64,000 nucleotides of DNA from Lineus longissimus (taxonomy: Eukaryota > Nemertea > Pilidiophora > Heteronemertea > Lineidae): positions 14,987,501-15,051,500 of the forward strand of contig NC_088323.1 in NCBI RefSeq assembly GCF_910592395.1, read 5' to 3'. The notes under the pieces are model-generated. The model did not search any database. It was given only the letters and a program-made list of their open reading frames with translations, and had not been told where the DNA came from. Positions 11,101-26,100 of this stretch are shown piece after piece (position 1 is the first letter of the stretch; the number at the start of each line of letters is the position of its first letter). The position numbers and the translations under genes were made by a program.

Positions 11101-14100
11101 TGCTAGGCATGTCATGTGCATGTCACCACATGTCACCACATGTCACCACATGTCACCACATGTCACCACATGTCACCACATGTCACCACATGTCACCAAA
11201 GCTTTGTGTACCTGGTGCATGCGCAGTTTGAGAGAAGGTGTTTTTTTGTGGAGACTAGTTTCGGACAGTCGGTGTTCAGTTTGTGTTCTTGGGACGTTTT
11301 CATTCGGGAGTTTTATTTGAGGCAAAGTTATATTTATAAAGTCTTGACACGAATTGCTAAACGGGACATGAGCCTGGCCAGCCAGCATTCATTCAGGGTT
11401 TCATGTTTTATCACGAGGAGACTCGAGACGTGTGTTCAGCTGCATGGGTTGCATCATCCGTACATGTTAGAGGTAACGCCCGTGGTTATGGAGACAAAGC
11501 AGTAGTGGTTTCCCACAAGACGGAGAGTCGTGTCGTGAGTTTATCGTGAGAGAACTGAGCATCTTTTCAACCTTGGCGTCATACATTTCTAAAATTGGAA
11601 CACATCAGGTCTTGGTGGCTGCCTTTCCATTCTTCCTCACATCAATTCTTTTCTCCCCTTGCAGTGAGCTGAGTTCAAAACTCAAGGACACTTTGGAAAT
11701 GATCGAAGAGGCGCTGGATGTGGCTCTGTCTAAAACATGTAACAACTTTGATACGCGTCATTACGAGAAGGTCCAGACTGCTTATAGGCTGCTGGGAAAA
11801 ACACAGGTAAGTTGTCTTGGAAGATTTTGCCATGTCTGGTTAGGGTCCTGTATCTGACCTGCTGGGTAATGGGTTCGATACATTGAGTGATATGAATAAA
11901 GACCAGCAAATGCTTTTATCTAAAACTCCATGTACATTTACACTAGGCCTTTCTGTACAAAATTGTAGTAAAAGCATTTACTTGTCTTTATTCATATCAC
12001 CCCTTGTCTTTCTTCGTGTATCTCCGCAAATGTGTCAAGTTTGATTCAAAAATACCATCATTTCCATCAGAAAAAAATCCGCCCCTATCCAGCCCCTCGA
12101 AAGAATTCAACGAAGGGCTCCAATGAAGAAAGTTGTTTTGACTTGATTTGCTCATCTAATACCTGGAAAATATGTTTTTGCTCGAAGTTAGATTAACCAA
12201 CCTTTGAAGAATTTGGTCCAGTAATTTTCGTACTGTAGCCCAATAGGATTTATGGACATTTACTTCTTTAAAAAACCTTTAAGTATACAGCAGTATCAGA
12301 TGAAGTGTGTCACCACCCCTAAAAACTTGTTGGTAATCGAGGTTTTTACTTGTTTTGGCGCCAAATCTTTGAAAGTTCATCAAAATCGTCTTTATTGTTT
12401 GTTGCAGACTGCCATGGACCAGCTGAATATGCACTTTGCTAGCGCCATTCATAACACCGCGTTCACAATCGTCATCGGTTATGTTGAACTCTGCTCAGGG
12501 ACGGAAGACAGCAACTTTCAGAAAAGACAATATCTGGATTTATGCGAGGTGAGGAGTAATTCTTTAAAGGGTAACTCGTGTCAAATTTCACCATATAATG
12601 TTTTAGCTGTTTTTGACAAATGACTACGTCACTTTCTCATCAATCGGTAAGGTTTTCGAATCGAAATGCACATTTGCTAGAAATTGATGGTTTAACTCCC
12701 GCCCGGACGGCTCACTTCGATGCCGTTTTCGTTGATGACGTCACAACATGAACATTTTCGCGGTCGCAGTGGTTTACATTCAGCGATTTTATAATAAATC
12801 TAATCAAAAATGGACAATTTTAGCTTTACATTTGTGATCAAATTTTAAAAACGGACGTATTTCCGCAAAGTTGTAAATCACATCATAGTATCACTTTAAG
12901 TAGCCTAAAAGCCTAGTGGTAAACGGCTTATACCATTTGTTTGTACTTCAGTAGTCAACTTCTTGAAAATGATACGCACTACTGCTGTTCCAGCACCTTA
13001 GCAAAATTACCATTTTTGCAGATTAAATGATATAATATCAAAAATATGTAAGGCGAGCCAATATATTTTTGATGATACAATAGAACCTGTCTATTAAGGA
13101 CACCCTCGAGGCTGACAAATGCTGTCCTTGTTAGAGAGGTGTCCTTATTAGAGAGGTCAAGTTGAATGGAAGCAACCAATTCGGGACAAAACTAGTGTCC
13201 TTAATAGAAAGGGTTCCTTAATAGAGGGGTGTCCACTAAAGGAGGTTCTACTGTATCTAATAATATTGAGTGTCTAAACCAGTTTCATTTGTATATGCAG
13301 CACATCAGTCCGGACTTGTTTACACCATGTCTGATTGACTTGTGCAAGGCATTATGGGAAGTCATGAAGAGTTATTATCAGACGATGTTATGGCATGAAA
13401 AACATGACTTGGAGCCGACGGATCAAGGTTCGTTGATATGCATTTATTGGACGGGTATTTGTTGATTTTCGAAAAAATAGATATCGTGTAATATCTGGAG
13501 AATAACACCTCCTACAAGTGAAGAGTGAATGCTGAAGGTGATGAAAAAGAATCATATAGAAAAAAATAACTTGTTGATTGAAAAATTGACAGATCTCTTT
13601 GTTAGTTTTTCCTTTTGAAAAAATGTCTGCTAAAACGTTTAACCCGTCTTGGTGGAGGAATACTCCCTGGAGAATAAAACCTCCGAGTAGAGACCGAACG
13701 CTGGAGAAGAAAAATCATGTTGAAAAGAGCCATTTTATCAATCAAAACTGATCGTTTTATAAAATGAAATTATCTTTCCACAGAGTCTGGCAGCAGCAAT
13801 GTTGAAGCTGCATTCAATCGGCGTTACATCAAGCAGAAGCTGGAACATGGTCTTGGGCGGATATGGCAGGATGTCCAGCAAAAAGTTCGACTATATGTGC
13901 TTAAGACTGATCTATCATACTTCAAGTTTGACGAGTTTATCAAAGTTTTAGATTTGCTGAATAGGTAAGTAGGGTGGCTACAGACTGGAATCCTGTCCTT
14001 GTTGGAGTTTGCGAGTCTTGGATTATGTTTTCAAAGCTTAGATTAAATTAATTAAATTAAATTACCATATTTTATAGTGCCCTTTCCAGGTAAAACGAGC

Positions 14101-17100
14101 TCTAAGGCACTTTACATTGGTAAAACATTGGTGTAAAACATAAGAAATTTAAAACAATGGTAATAAAGGAAAATATAAAAACAAAAAAACAAAAAAAACT
14201 AGAGCACTTTACATTAGTAAAACATTGGTGTAAAACATAAGAAATTTAAAACAATGGTAATAAAGAGAAATATAAAAACTAAGACTTTACCCATTTAAAA
14301 AATATTTCGAACATAAATGAGTTTTGATGGCCTGCATAACATAACATAACATAACATAATTATGAAATATAAAGTCAGTCAATTTCTGATAAGGAAAACC
14401 TAGGTTGTGATTGTTGGCCCTGTCATGTAGCTTGGCTTATTGGATGTCCCAAGGTATGTTACTGGAGAACTATACTGCTCGATTGTACGCAACCTATTAA
14501 AGGACCACTTGTTTATGAAGACCAGGGTGTCTTGCCCCAGTCGTATAGTTTAAGGCATTGATACAGAACTACCGGTATTGGGTGTCTCAGAAAAACCGCC
14601 AGGGTGGAGCTAAAATGTGGATCAATATTTTAGCTCCACCCGAGCGGTTTGGATGAGACAATCAACACTGACAGTGAGGTATCAATTTCTATTCTAAAAC
14701 GTCTCAAATTAAATATCGAATAATGTGGTTTGAAATACTTTTGAAATGCTTCCACATTTTGCACCAACCCAGGTGTTTATGGAAGCCTAACCATAACCGC
14801 TGAATTCAAAACGAGGCTTTGTTTGCGCATAGTGCATTTACACTGTAATGTGCGGTTTATTCTATAAAACCCAGGTGTTTTAGAATTATGTGTCATAATC
14901 CATCTGTGAGAATTGTATGCCTCTAGAAAAACGAGTTTAATTCCAACCAGAAAGAAATTCTGTTTGTAAAAATGTCCAGAGTAGTTTCGGGCAGAGGCGG
15001 AGTTTTGTATTGTCTTTAACAGTCACCTTAGAAAATCTTCAGACGAGCAACCAGTGGAGACTGGCTCCGTGACTGAATTCTGTCACGTCTTAAGCTGGTG
15101 TAATGTACAAAGCAGTCACCTCAGAAAGTCCTTTAGGTGGAGCAACCGTTGATTTTGTTGTGAGGTTGCAGCTTGCTTACATTATACTTTAAATTCTCTT
15201 TCTTTAGGCTCATAGAAATTGGCGAAGAATTCTGTGGTAGTAAATCCGAGGCTTTACAGGAATCGATACGAACGCAAAGTCTGAACTATTTCAAGAGTTA
15301 CCACCGGGCGCGGATGGACGAGCTGCGCATGTTCCTGGAGAATGAGGGATGGGAACTCTGTCCGGTCAAATCCAGTTTCGCTACGACTCAGTTGCAGGTA
15401 TTGTTAAATTGTAAATTCCTAATTTCACTCCTGTCAGTAAATATCTTAAAGGGTTAGTATATAGTATTTAAAATCATTTGAAATACAGTTATCCTATAAG
15501 ACACCAGAGAGATAACTCAAAAGTGATCGAATTTCTGTGCAGAAAAATTGCTATGTAGAATATATCTGCCATGTCGTGGCGCTTTATAATGTAGAACATT
15601 CTCAAAGTGCTTTATGTCTATTGCCCGGTCTAAGCTGCTTGAAACATTTCAGTAGAACTCGGATGACCTGCTAAAACAGCACTTCAACCTGAGCAGGTCT
15701 GTCTCTTACCTGAGTGGAGTTAGGCCTATTAGGTAAAGAGACGTGTCTAGAGTCTCACACCGACATTGGGGGTTGAACCAGGGACCTCTTGGTCGCTAGT
15801 TTAGAGACCCAAGCTACTCCATCACCGTGGATGTATTTGGCCTGATATCCACTCATGAGTTTCTGGATAACAAGACCTTTTCACCCCCATATCTCTGTAT
15901 AGACTCCTCTAAGTAATGCATCAGAAGAGTCCATTTGGGAAAGTTGGGGTGTATTGGTTGGTCTCTCTGGTAGGGTCATTTCGTGTGATTGTTTTAACTT
16001 TTCCGTTCTGATTTTCAGGAGTTTCGTTTCTTGCGACATAAGTGTAATAAGATGAGTCCGGCTGGTCAAACCATCTCCTCCCAGTCTGTTGACCCTGAGA
16101 AACCGGTCCGGCCAAATTACGGCTATTTCCAAAAATATCTCGATGTCGGGAATCCTTTTGATGTTCAGATCGAGGATGAGGAGACTGAAGACGTTTTGGC
16201 GACCAACGGGGTAGGTAAAAACAAAGCGGACAACTCTCTATTAATACAACCTCTCTAGTAAGGACACTAGTTTTGATTCCAAACTGGTTGTTTCCATTCA
16301 ATGTGACCTCTCTAATCAGGACATCTCTCTATTAAGGACAACCTCTCTAGTAAGGACACTAGTTTTGATTCCAAACTGTTTGTTTCCATTCAATGTGACT
16401 TCTCTAATCAGGACATCTCTCTATTAAGGACAACCTCTCTAGTAAGGACACTAGTTTTGATTCCAAACTGGTTGTTTCCATTCAATGTGACCTCTCTAAT
16501 CAGGACACCTCACTATTAAGGACAGCACTTGTCAGTAACAAGGATGTCCTTAACAGAGAGGTTCGACTGTATTGGACATTGGGGGTGTTCACACGAACCA
16601 AACTTATCTAGATTAATCTGGACCGGTCCAGATTGGTCTGCTTTGTAAACGTGTGCCATTGTGATCTGATTTGGTCGGTTTGGTTCACAGTGGTGTAATA
16701 GGTGTACCGTACCCTCGCCACTTTTGGTCCACTTTTTTGCATTGTGTTAAAATGGGGCACATAATTTACTTCTTGCAAATTCATGACATTGCGAGCGATG
16801 ATATCTGGTCTTGCCTGGTTTGGTTTGTTGTGTTTTCTTCAAGGATTTTGCAAATAACCTCGATTTGTAAAAGAAACGTAAAATTGCAAAACACACTTTT
16901 TTGGTCATTTCATGATCCGCCAACATTTTGAAAATATTTTGATTAGAAAACTATGACGACGTCTTTTCTTTTTTTATGTGGGCAATTTTTATTTTACGCA
17001 AAACGTGATTTTTCACAAATTGTACAAAAACGAAAACACGAACATTTGGTGTTTTTCACGAATTAAATTTTGATGTAATTTCAGTATGGAGGTGGGCGAG

Positions 17101-20100
17101 GCCGCCAAAACTCGATGGAAGAGATTGAAAGTGACAGTGATGAGGATGTCCCCGACGAACTGAAACAGGACTTCATTGATGAGAATACGGGTGACACGCC
17201 GAGTAGGCCAATGTATCGACGACGGAAACTCAGTAATAAATCTGGTGCAAGGCTCCCTCCAATTATCACCAACACAACTCTCACTCTGCTCAGGCTTTTT
17301 GGTTAGTTTGCTGTTAGTTTGCTGTTTGCTGTTGTTTGTTTGTAGTTTGTTGTTTGTTTGCTCTTTGCTGTTTGCTGTTGTTTGTTGTTTGTTTGTTGTA
17401 GTTTGTTTGTTGTTGTTTGTTTGCTCTTTGCTGTTTGTTGTTCGTTTGTTTGTTTGTTAAGTATCACCAGAAGTGAAGTATCATCTTTACGATACACATG
17501 CCCTCTTCCCTCCAAATTCTCGAGCAAAATGAGTAGACCTCTCTATGTGATGTTGCCAGTTCTTATCTTGGTCACGATCAGCCTACTGTTGTCTACCAAG
17601 GTCACGTTCCTCGCCTCTGGCAGTCTCCTTTCACTTAATTTTCAAACTTCTCCTCAGAGCGGGTCGTTGCTGATAGACTCTCATGAAGAGATAACGCCAA
17701 AATCTATATCCGTAATAGAAGGGGTGTCCTGCTACAGAGGTGTCTGCTAAGGGAGGTTCCACTGTACTTGTGTAACCAATACCTTATCTATTTCCGTGTT
17801 TATTTTCAGGTAAATACATGCAGATGATGAACGTGTTAAAACCCATTGCATTTGATGTGATGATCTGTATGTCAAAGCTATTCGACTACTATCTATACGC
17901 TGTAAGTAAACAAAAAAACACCCAAACAGACCTGTGCCTTTTATTGTTATGTTTTTTGTATTAAAGGGACAATATAGGCATTGACAAACGACACAAACAA
18001 AGTTAGCTTGCTAAAGTTAGCTCTTTTAAAATGCTAAATGTCACCCCTTCCAGCAAACCCATTTCAAATCTCTGAAACCTCGTACCCATGGCTTGTTCTG
18101 ATGCAATGCTCATGCTCCCATATACGGAATAAACATCATTGCCCGAGGTTACATCACTAGGGTATGTATTGAGAGCTATTGCACAGTGACACATCGCTGT
18201 CCTGTTCGTGATGTGATGTCATGGAATAGGCCCGCTCTGTTCGTGATGTGATGTCATGGAATAGTCCCGCTCTGTTCATGATGTGACGTCATGAAATAGG
18301 CCCGCTCTGTTTGTGATGTGACGTCATGAAATAGGCCCGCTCTGTTCATGATGTGACGTCATGAAATAGGCCCGCTCTGTTCGTGATGTGATGTCATGGA
18401 ATAGGCCCGCTCTGTTCATGATGTGACGTCATGGAATAGGCCCGCTCTGTTCATGATGTGACGTCATGAAATAGGCCCGCTCTGTTCGTGATGTGATGTC
18501 ATGGAATAGGCCCGCTCTGTTCATGATGTGACGTCATGGAATAGGCCCGCTCTGTTCATGATGTGACGTCATGAAATAGGCCCGCTTTGTTCATGATGTG
18601 CTGCCGTCCCGACCCCGTTAACCCGTTACATTTCGTTGATGAATGAGTAACGTGATGTAATGTTCTTCTTCAGGTCTACAGCTTCTTTGCCATTGACGCA
18701 GTAAGTCATCACAAATAATATTGATTCGGGGTTAAAGGGCAAATCCATTCATGTTAATTGTTTTTTCTAGTGGCTCTGGTAAAAAGAAATAAACAATACC
18801 GTAGTGCAGTTATCATGCAAGCAAATTTGCTAAAACCTGGCAGGAGTTTTTGTATATAGGTCTACACAATGGCGTTGCTGATTTGTTTTCTCCAGAGCAT
18901 ATATCAATGCGATAGGGAGCACCAGATAAGCTTTCTCACAATAGGTGGCTCTGGTGTACTAATGAGTATAGGAAATTGACTTCAAACAAGATCATTGGCA
19001 ACAACCAACACTGAAAGTGACATAACAATTTCAATTCCCAAACAGGGCATTGAAATGCAACTTTGAGAGAGATTTTTGACTTTTTCGACATTTTGGACCA
19101 ACACAAGCGATTTTGACAAAAAGCGCTGTGGCTAAAAACAAGTTGGAGTGTATCAACAAGCAAGCTGTCTAAGATTTCCAGAAGATTATCAAAATGATCC
19201 TGAATATTTTTTTAAATTGTCATTTCTTCAATTCAGAGCGAATCTTCTGGGCGTTCTTTGGGCAGCCGCTTAAGGACGACGTTAAAACGGATCGAGGATA
19301 ATCTCATTCTGCTGGAGCCGCAGTTTGGGGCGCCCCCACCTACGGCTGAGGAGATAAGGGTAAGAGTAGTGGTCCAGCTTCATAGCCGAGTGGTTAACAC
19401 TGCTGGCTACCACGCAAAAGGGCCCGGGTTCGATCGTGGGGAGAACCCAGAGCCTAGTGGTTAACACTGCTGGCTACCACGCAATAGGGCCCGGGTTCGA
19501 TCGTGGGGAGAACCCAGAGCCTAGTGGTTAACACTGCTGGCTACCACATAAAAGGGCCCGGGTTCGATCGTGGGGAGAACCCAGAGCCTAGTGGTTAACA
19601 CTGCTGGCTACCACCATAGGGCCCGGGTTCGATCGTGGGGAGAACCAAGGATTGTATTTCTGGATGAACCGGCGTGGCTTTCAAGGGACTAAAATTTCTT
19701 GCTCTTTACTGTCCTTGCGAATGAGACTTTAAACCATGGTTCCTTGTATCTGGTGTCCATGCCAGAACCAGTTAAAGACTCCACCAAGTAAGAAACATGA
19801 ATAGCTTGCGTTGACTTAACCTCTCGCCGTAGTCGGATTCACTAGGCCATTAAACCCAATTGGCGCATAACTGTAGTGGCATGCATAAACGCACATCCCG
19901 CCTTGGAGGAGGAATACTCCCTGGAGAAAATCACCTCCGAGTGCGGAGCGAATGCTGAAGAAGAAGAGGTACTGCTCTGAGTCCCACAGTTTCACAAAAC
20001 TTTCGACGTTGTCGTGGTCATAGTCTCTTACCGTGCAACGACAGACCAACCAGGAAGGCATCATAATGCATACAGTGATTTTATTAAATCCAGAAGGCAT

Positions 20101-23100
20101 GAGCCTCAGTTAAAAATACACAATAAAATTTCAATACAAAACATATGTTTTGTGATACTAATAGATGGCACTACCTGTTGGAGTCAATAAAGTATTGCTA
20201 AAAGAACTTAATGTTTCCACAACTGCTGAAAAAGGTTGGCATAATCCTCTGGTTGGATATGTAACCATCTCAAATAAACCAATGTTAGGCTACACCAATT
20301 ATTATATCTGTGTAGCGGGCAGATTTGCCAAAAATCAATTGTACTTGTAGGTGGGAGGAATAAAAATAAAAATAACAACTTGGCCTGAATAAAATTAAAA
20401 TAATAAAGGTTCTCTGTCATCGGAATGAATATTAGGGCGAGAAATATTCCAAATTTTTATTCTAAAAATGGCAAAAGCAATGTAGGAGGTCCCGCTATAC
20501 AGATAAATAATTGGTGTGGCCTCAAATATGACATATAACACTTGTTGTTTCAAAAAATGTGCACACGTCGAACAGAATGACGAAAAAACCTTGTTACACA
20601 TGAATTTGTCTGTCACATGCGGGTGATGAAAAACTGTAAACACTGTTTCAAATTATGAAAAACTACGTGAAAAGTGAAACATTTCCTCTGCTGAGGGCAT
20701 CATTGGCAAGCATGTCGGCGACAGATTGCGCATAACCAATAGTTACCTGGTTGTTTTTGACATGACTGCCCGACAGTTCATCACGTGGGGGTGACCCTGA
20801 AAACATCTGAAATCATCCTAAAAATGATGTTGTCGTTTATCATCGTCATTTTGTTTGTTGTGTGCGCTTGGTTTAACTGACAGCTAGGTCTCAAAACACA
20901 CTGCTCCAACAAATATTGAATGCAATATTATACAGACCAATTTTTTAATTTGAATTAATAAGAATATGACAACCTGATAATGAATTCAAGAAAAATGACA
21001 TTGTCATAACTTCTGTATCAACAACTGATTGATGAGAATTTACAACTCGCGGCTAAAACTGCAAAATATTCGCGCCAATTTAGTTTTGCAATTTGCGAAC
21101 ATTTCTTAGACATTCAAACTTTTCATGAAAATATTTTGGGGGACTGCGCAACTAACTCTTGTTTTTCCACTCAAGAAATACATTTTCTTAATGTTTATTT
21201 CCACTAATCATTGTTATTTGCAAATCTGCCACCAGCCCATAAAATAGGTTTACATTTTATCAACTGAGCTATATCCATACAATAGGTTGACTTTTGATCA
21301 ACTCTACTACATCCCTTGAATAGGTTTACATTTATCAACTGAGCTATATCCCATACAATATGTTGACTTTTGATCAACGCTACTATATCCCTTGAAAAGG
21401 TTCAAATTTTATCAACTCAGCTATATTCATACAATAGGTTGACTTTTGCTCAACTCTACTATATCCCTTGAAAAGGTTCACATTTTATCAACTCAGCTAT
21501 ATCCATACAATAGATTGACTTTTGATCAACTCTACTATATCCCTTGAAAAGGTTCAAATTTTATCAACTCAGCTATATCCAAACAATAGGTTGACTTTTG
21601 ATCAACTCTACTATATCCCTTGAAAAGGTTCACATTTTATCAACTCAGCTATATCCCATACAATAGGTTGACTTTGATCAACTCTACTACATCCCTTGAA
21701 TAGGTTTACATTTCATCAACTCAGCTATATCCATACAATAGGTTGACTTTTGATCAACTCTACTATATCCCTTGAATAGGTTTACATCTTATCAACTCAG
21801 CTATATTCATACAATAGATTGACTTTTGATCAACTCTACTATATCCCTTGAATAGGTTTGCATCTTATCAACTCAGCTATATTCATACAATAGGTTGACT
21901 TTTGATCAACTCTACTATATCCCTTTAATAGGTTTACATCTTATCAACTCAGCTATATTCATACAATAGGTTGACTCTTGATCAACTCTACTATATCCCT
22001 TGAAAAGGTTCACATTTTATCAACTCAGCTATATCCATACAATAGGTTGACTTTTGATCAACTCAGCTATATCCATACAATAGGTTGATTATTCAAATTC
22101 AAAGTAAAGACAATAAACGGTCATAAGACATTAAAATCAAGATGCACCCGAGTTGAATGAGGCGTTGTTTACATTATCATAGACTACTCAGAGCCAATCT
22201 TACAGTGCACAAATAGTGAGAGCTCTGGAATGATATAACATAACTGTAATACATAGAATGATATCATCATCATCATCATCATCATCAAAATCATCATTAT
22301 CATCATCATGGGGGACTCATGAAACACCCATGAGTCAATAAATACACATGACAGTGCATTGCAGTCCAGAGTGAGGCAAAGACACTGCAATGCACTGCCT
22401 ATCATGTGTCAGCACATGGTTCGGGCCTACTCAAAAACAGAAACACACTTTTGCAGCATTTTTGGGCTCAAAGTTACAAATAAAAGACATTTCAGAGCGA
22501 TTTTTCAAATTCAATCACCATATAAAGGAATACATGGTCAGTGTAGTACAGTAGCACCTCGCTGTACTGTCAAGGACATCCTCGCGACTGCCAAGTGCTG
22601 TCTTTGATAGAAAAGTATCCTGATTAGAGAGGTCAAATTATATGGAAACTGCCACTTTGGCACCAAAACTAGTGTCCTTTATAGAGAGGTTGTCCTTTTT
22701 ACAGAGGTGTCCGCTTGTAAAATAAGGAATAGCAATAAGCCTAGTCACAATTCTCTTTTTGTTATTGTTTCAGAGTAAAGTGGCACACCCCCACCTCTCT
22801 CCCATTGTTGACCTGACAAGTGCTGAAGGAATGCATGGGTTGGGAGAGAGAATCATTGCTGTTGAATCACTGTGAGTATTTTCAAAAAGATTGGCCAAAT
22901 ATCCATAAACTTTGTTTCCAATTGAAAGTAGGGAGCAAGGGTTGCTGGGAGTATCAAGGCTAAGATTGTATCTGTTATATTACAACTTTTTCCAGGCTTT
23001 TACGAGTGTTCAAATCCTTTTTATCAAGCCATAGCCATTTTATTTTGCGGTTTTTGAAATTGCATCGCAAAGCGTTTCAAAAAACAGTAATTTCAACTAG

Positions 23101-26100
23101 ATTTTCTTTTTCGGCCCAGATATTTCACAGTTATCTCTAAAATTAAAATACACTTGAACATTTCAGGGGTTACAGTATGTTGGTGATCCTGTGTTACTTT
23201 TTTTCAGCGTATTTTTGGCGGACCAATTCCAGTTCCTGCAGCCGCACCTCGAGGGGATGATTCCCCAGAACAAGAAGGCGTTCCTACAACAGTTCTATTC
23301 GCAGACGGTCGGCGTCACGCCCGAACTCCGTCAACCGGTTTACACAGCCGTCGCAGCACGGTCGATTGATTACGATCAGCTAATTCAACTGATGGCGAGC
23401 GTCCGATGGGACATAAAGGACATCATGTCGCAACACAGTACATATGTCGATCAGGTTTTACGAGTGAGTTGATTCACCTGTGGAATCAGTAACAAGCTCT
23501 GCGAGGGTCTTCCACCTCGCAGAGGCAAGGCTAGCCACCTCACCGAGGAAGTCCACCCGTGCCAAATTTATATTAGTTTACACTATAAGTGTTCAGTATT
23601 TTCAAAATTTTAAATTCTCAAATACAGTGGAACCTCCCTTAGCGGACACCTCTCTATTAAGAACAACCTCTCTATTAAGGACACTTGTTTCGGTCCAAAA
23701 TTGGTGGTTTCCCTTCAATTTGACCACTATAATGATGAAACCTCTCTATTAAGGACAGCAGTTCTCAGTCCTGAGGGTGTCCGTAATAGAGAGGTTCCAG
23801 CTTTTATCCATTCTCTCTATTTGTGTCAAGCACTTACTTCGCAAAAGCAGGTTACATTTGTATGTGTGAACTTTCGTTGGGCTGGTGATAATGTTCCCCA
23901 ATTAGTTTTGCTTAATTTTTGTTCCTTATTCCAGGATTTCCACATTTTTGCCATGAAGTTGGACAACTTGTCGAAAAGGGTACCGATGCCCGTCGTTGTT
24001 TCATGCTGTCTCTGGGAGCTGTGTATCACGCTCGCGAATACCACCTTTGTTGAAGGGTAAGTTATCAAGTGGAGAATATTCAGGCCTTTCAGTTATATTG
24101 AGTTCACAGTATGTGGTAACTACGAATAGAAAATCTGATTGAAATAACTGTTACAAGCTTACATAAACAAATGAAATGCCAAAGTGTGTCATTTTACTTT
24201 AGCGCGCCACAGCAATATTGGGCAAACATTTCCAGCTTTATTGTAACTTCACAACTGCAGAGATTAACCCTTTCGCTGTGGAAGTTTCTTTTGACCAGCG
24301 CTGCCATGTGCTGACAGTTGATACCAATAATGAACAGTGGAGCTTACTTTTAGCGAACAGTCAAAACTATTCAAAATTTTTCGCCATCTGTACTATTAGG
24401 ATGAAACTAATCCTCCTCAAGTGCGTTGGGAGAGAAAGTGCTGGTGAATTGATATTTTGGTAGGGTATGACGTGCTATGCCTGTCACCTGACTAATATAA
24501 GACCAAGTGTCATGACATGCTGTGCTTGCATCCACGGCAAAAGTAGAGTTCAGCCCTCTTTAAAAAATAAACTTGCAACACTGCACCAAAAACAAAAAGA
24601 ATCTGGAACCGGAACTTAAACTTAACGTCACAGAAAGCACAGTAAAACATACAGTTTTCTGTTGCACAACTCAAGTTTAAAATAAATGACTTAACTACCG
24701 CTCATGACAACAAAACTTAGAAATAATACAGGAAGCGTTACGAATATAAACAGTCATTTTGCAAATACATTACATAGAATTCATGAAATACACAAGCGCA
24801 AGACAAAAAATACCGAGTCAGACAGCACATTCTTATCAAACTAGCACCTCGAGCTTCGAAAAAATTTAAAGCTCAACTCGCTGCGGAAAATCGTGACATT
24901 TTTGGAGGTGTATTTTTTCTGGAGATTTTAGTGATGCTTAGACAAACGCTGACTTGAAGGCGCAAAACTTTCAACTATAATTCGATCATTACAGGCTTTC
25001 GTTGTTTGTTTTCTTTATTGGTTATTTCCATGAAATCGACACACGCCGCCTGAGAAAATTGGCCTTATTTAGCAGATTCGTGATGGTTGAAACAATACAC
25101 ATATCTCTCAGTATTCTCATATGACAAACTGAGGACACACGTAATTAACATGCAGCGTTTGGGAAAATTTAAACACACACTAATTGCAAACAGATGGATT
25201 GGTGTCACCTGGTGTTAGAAATAGGAAACAGATGCAGTTGGACAAATAGTAAATATAATTGAACAACAGAAACAACGTGATATTTAGTCTATCACCAAGT
25301 GAAATGAGCTAATTTACCGACTTTTTGAAGCGTTTTACTACACCAAGTGGCCCATGCCTCCTCCCCAATGGCTGCATCTCCCAAGTGGCCTATGCCTCCT
25401 CCCCAATGGCTGCATCCCCCCAATGGCTGCATCTCCCAAGTGGCCCATGCCTCCACTCAAATGACTGCATCCCCCCCCCCCCCCAATGGCTGCATCTCCC
25501 AAGTGGCCCATGCCTACACTCAAATGACTGCATCCCCCCAATGGCTGCGTCTCCCAAGTGGCCTATGCCTCCACTCAAATGGCTGCATCTCCCAATGGCT
25601 GCATCTCCCAAGTGGCCCATGCCTCCACTCAAATGGCTGCATCCCCCCAATGGCTGCATCTCCCAAGTGGCCTATGCCTCCACTCAAATGGCTGCATCTC
25701 CCAATGGCTGCATCTCCCAAGTGGCCCATGCCTCCACTCAAATGGCTGCATCCCCCCAATGGCTGCATCTCCCAAGTGGCCCATGCCTCCACTCAAATGG
25801 CTGCATCCCCCCAATGGCTGCGTCTCCCAAGTGGCCTATGCCTCCACTCAAATGGCTGCATCCCCCCAATGGCTGCATCTCCCAAGTGGCCCATGCCTCC
25901 ACTCAAATGACTGAATCCCCCCAATGGCTGCATCTCCCAAGTGGCCCATGCCTCCACTCAAATGGCTGAATCCCCCCAATGGCTGCATCTCCCAAGTGGC
26001 CCATGCCTCCACTCAAATGGCTGAATCTCCCCAATGGCTGCATCTCCCAAGTGGCCCATGCCTCCACTCAAATGGCTGAATCCCCCCAATGGCTGCATCT

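Noticed and set aside
19378-19648. Four functional tRNA genes
   Set aside because: A/B-box-like sequence is present but acceptor stems do not pair; called tRNA-like repeats instead.
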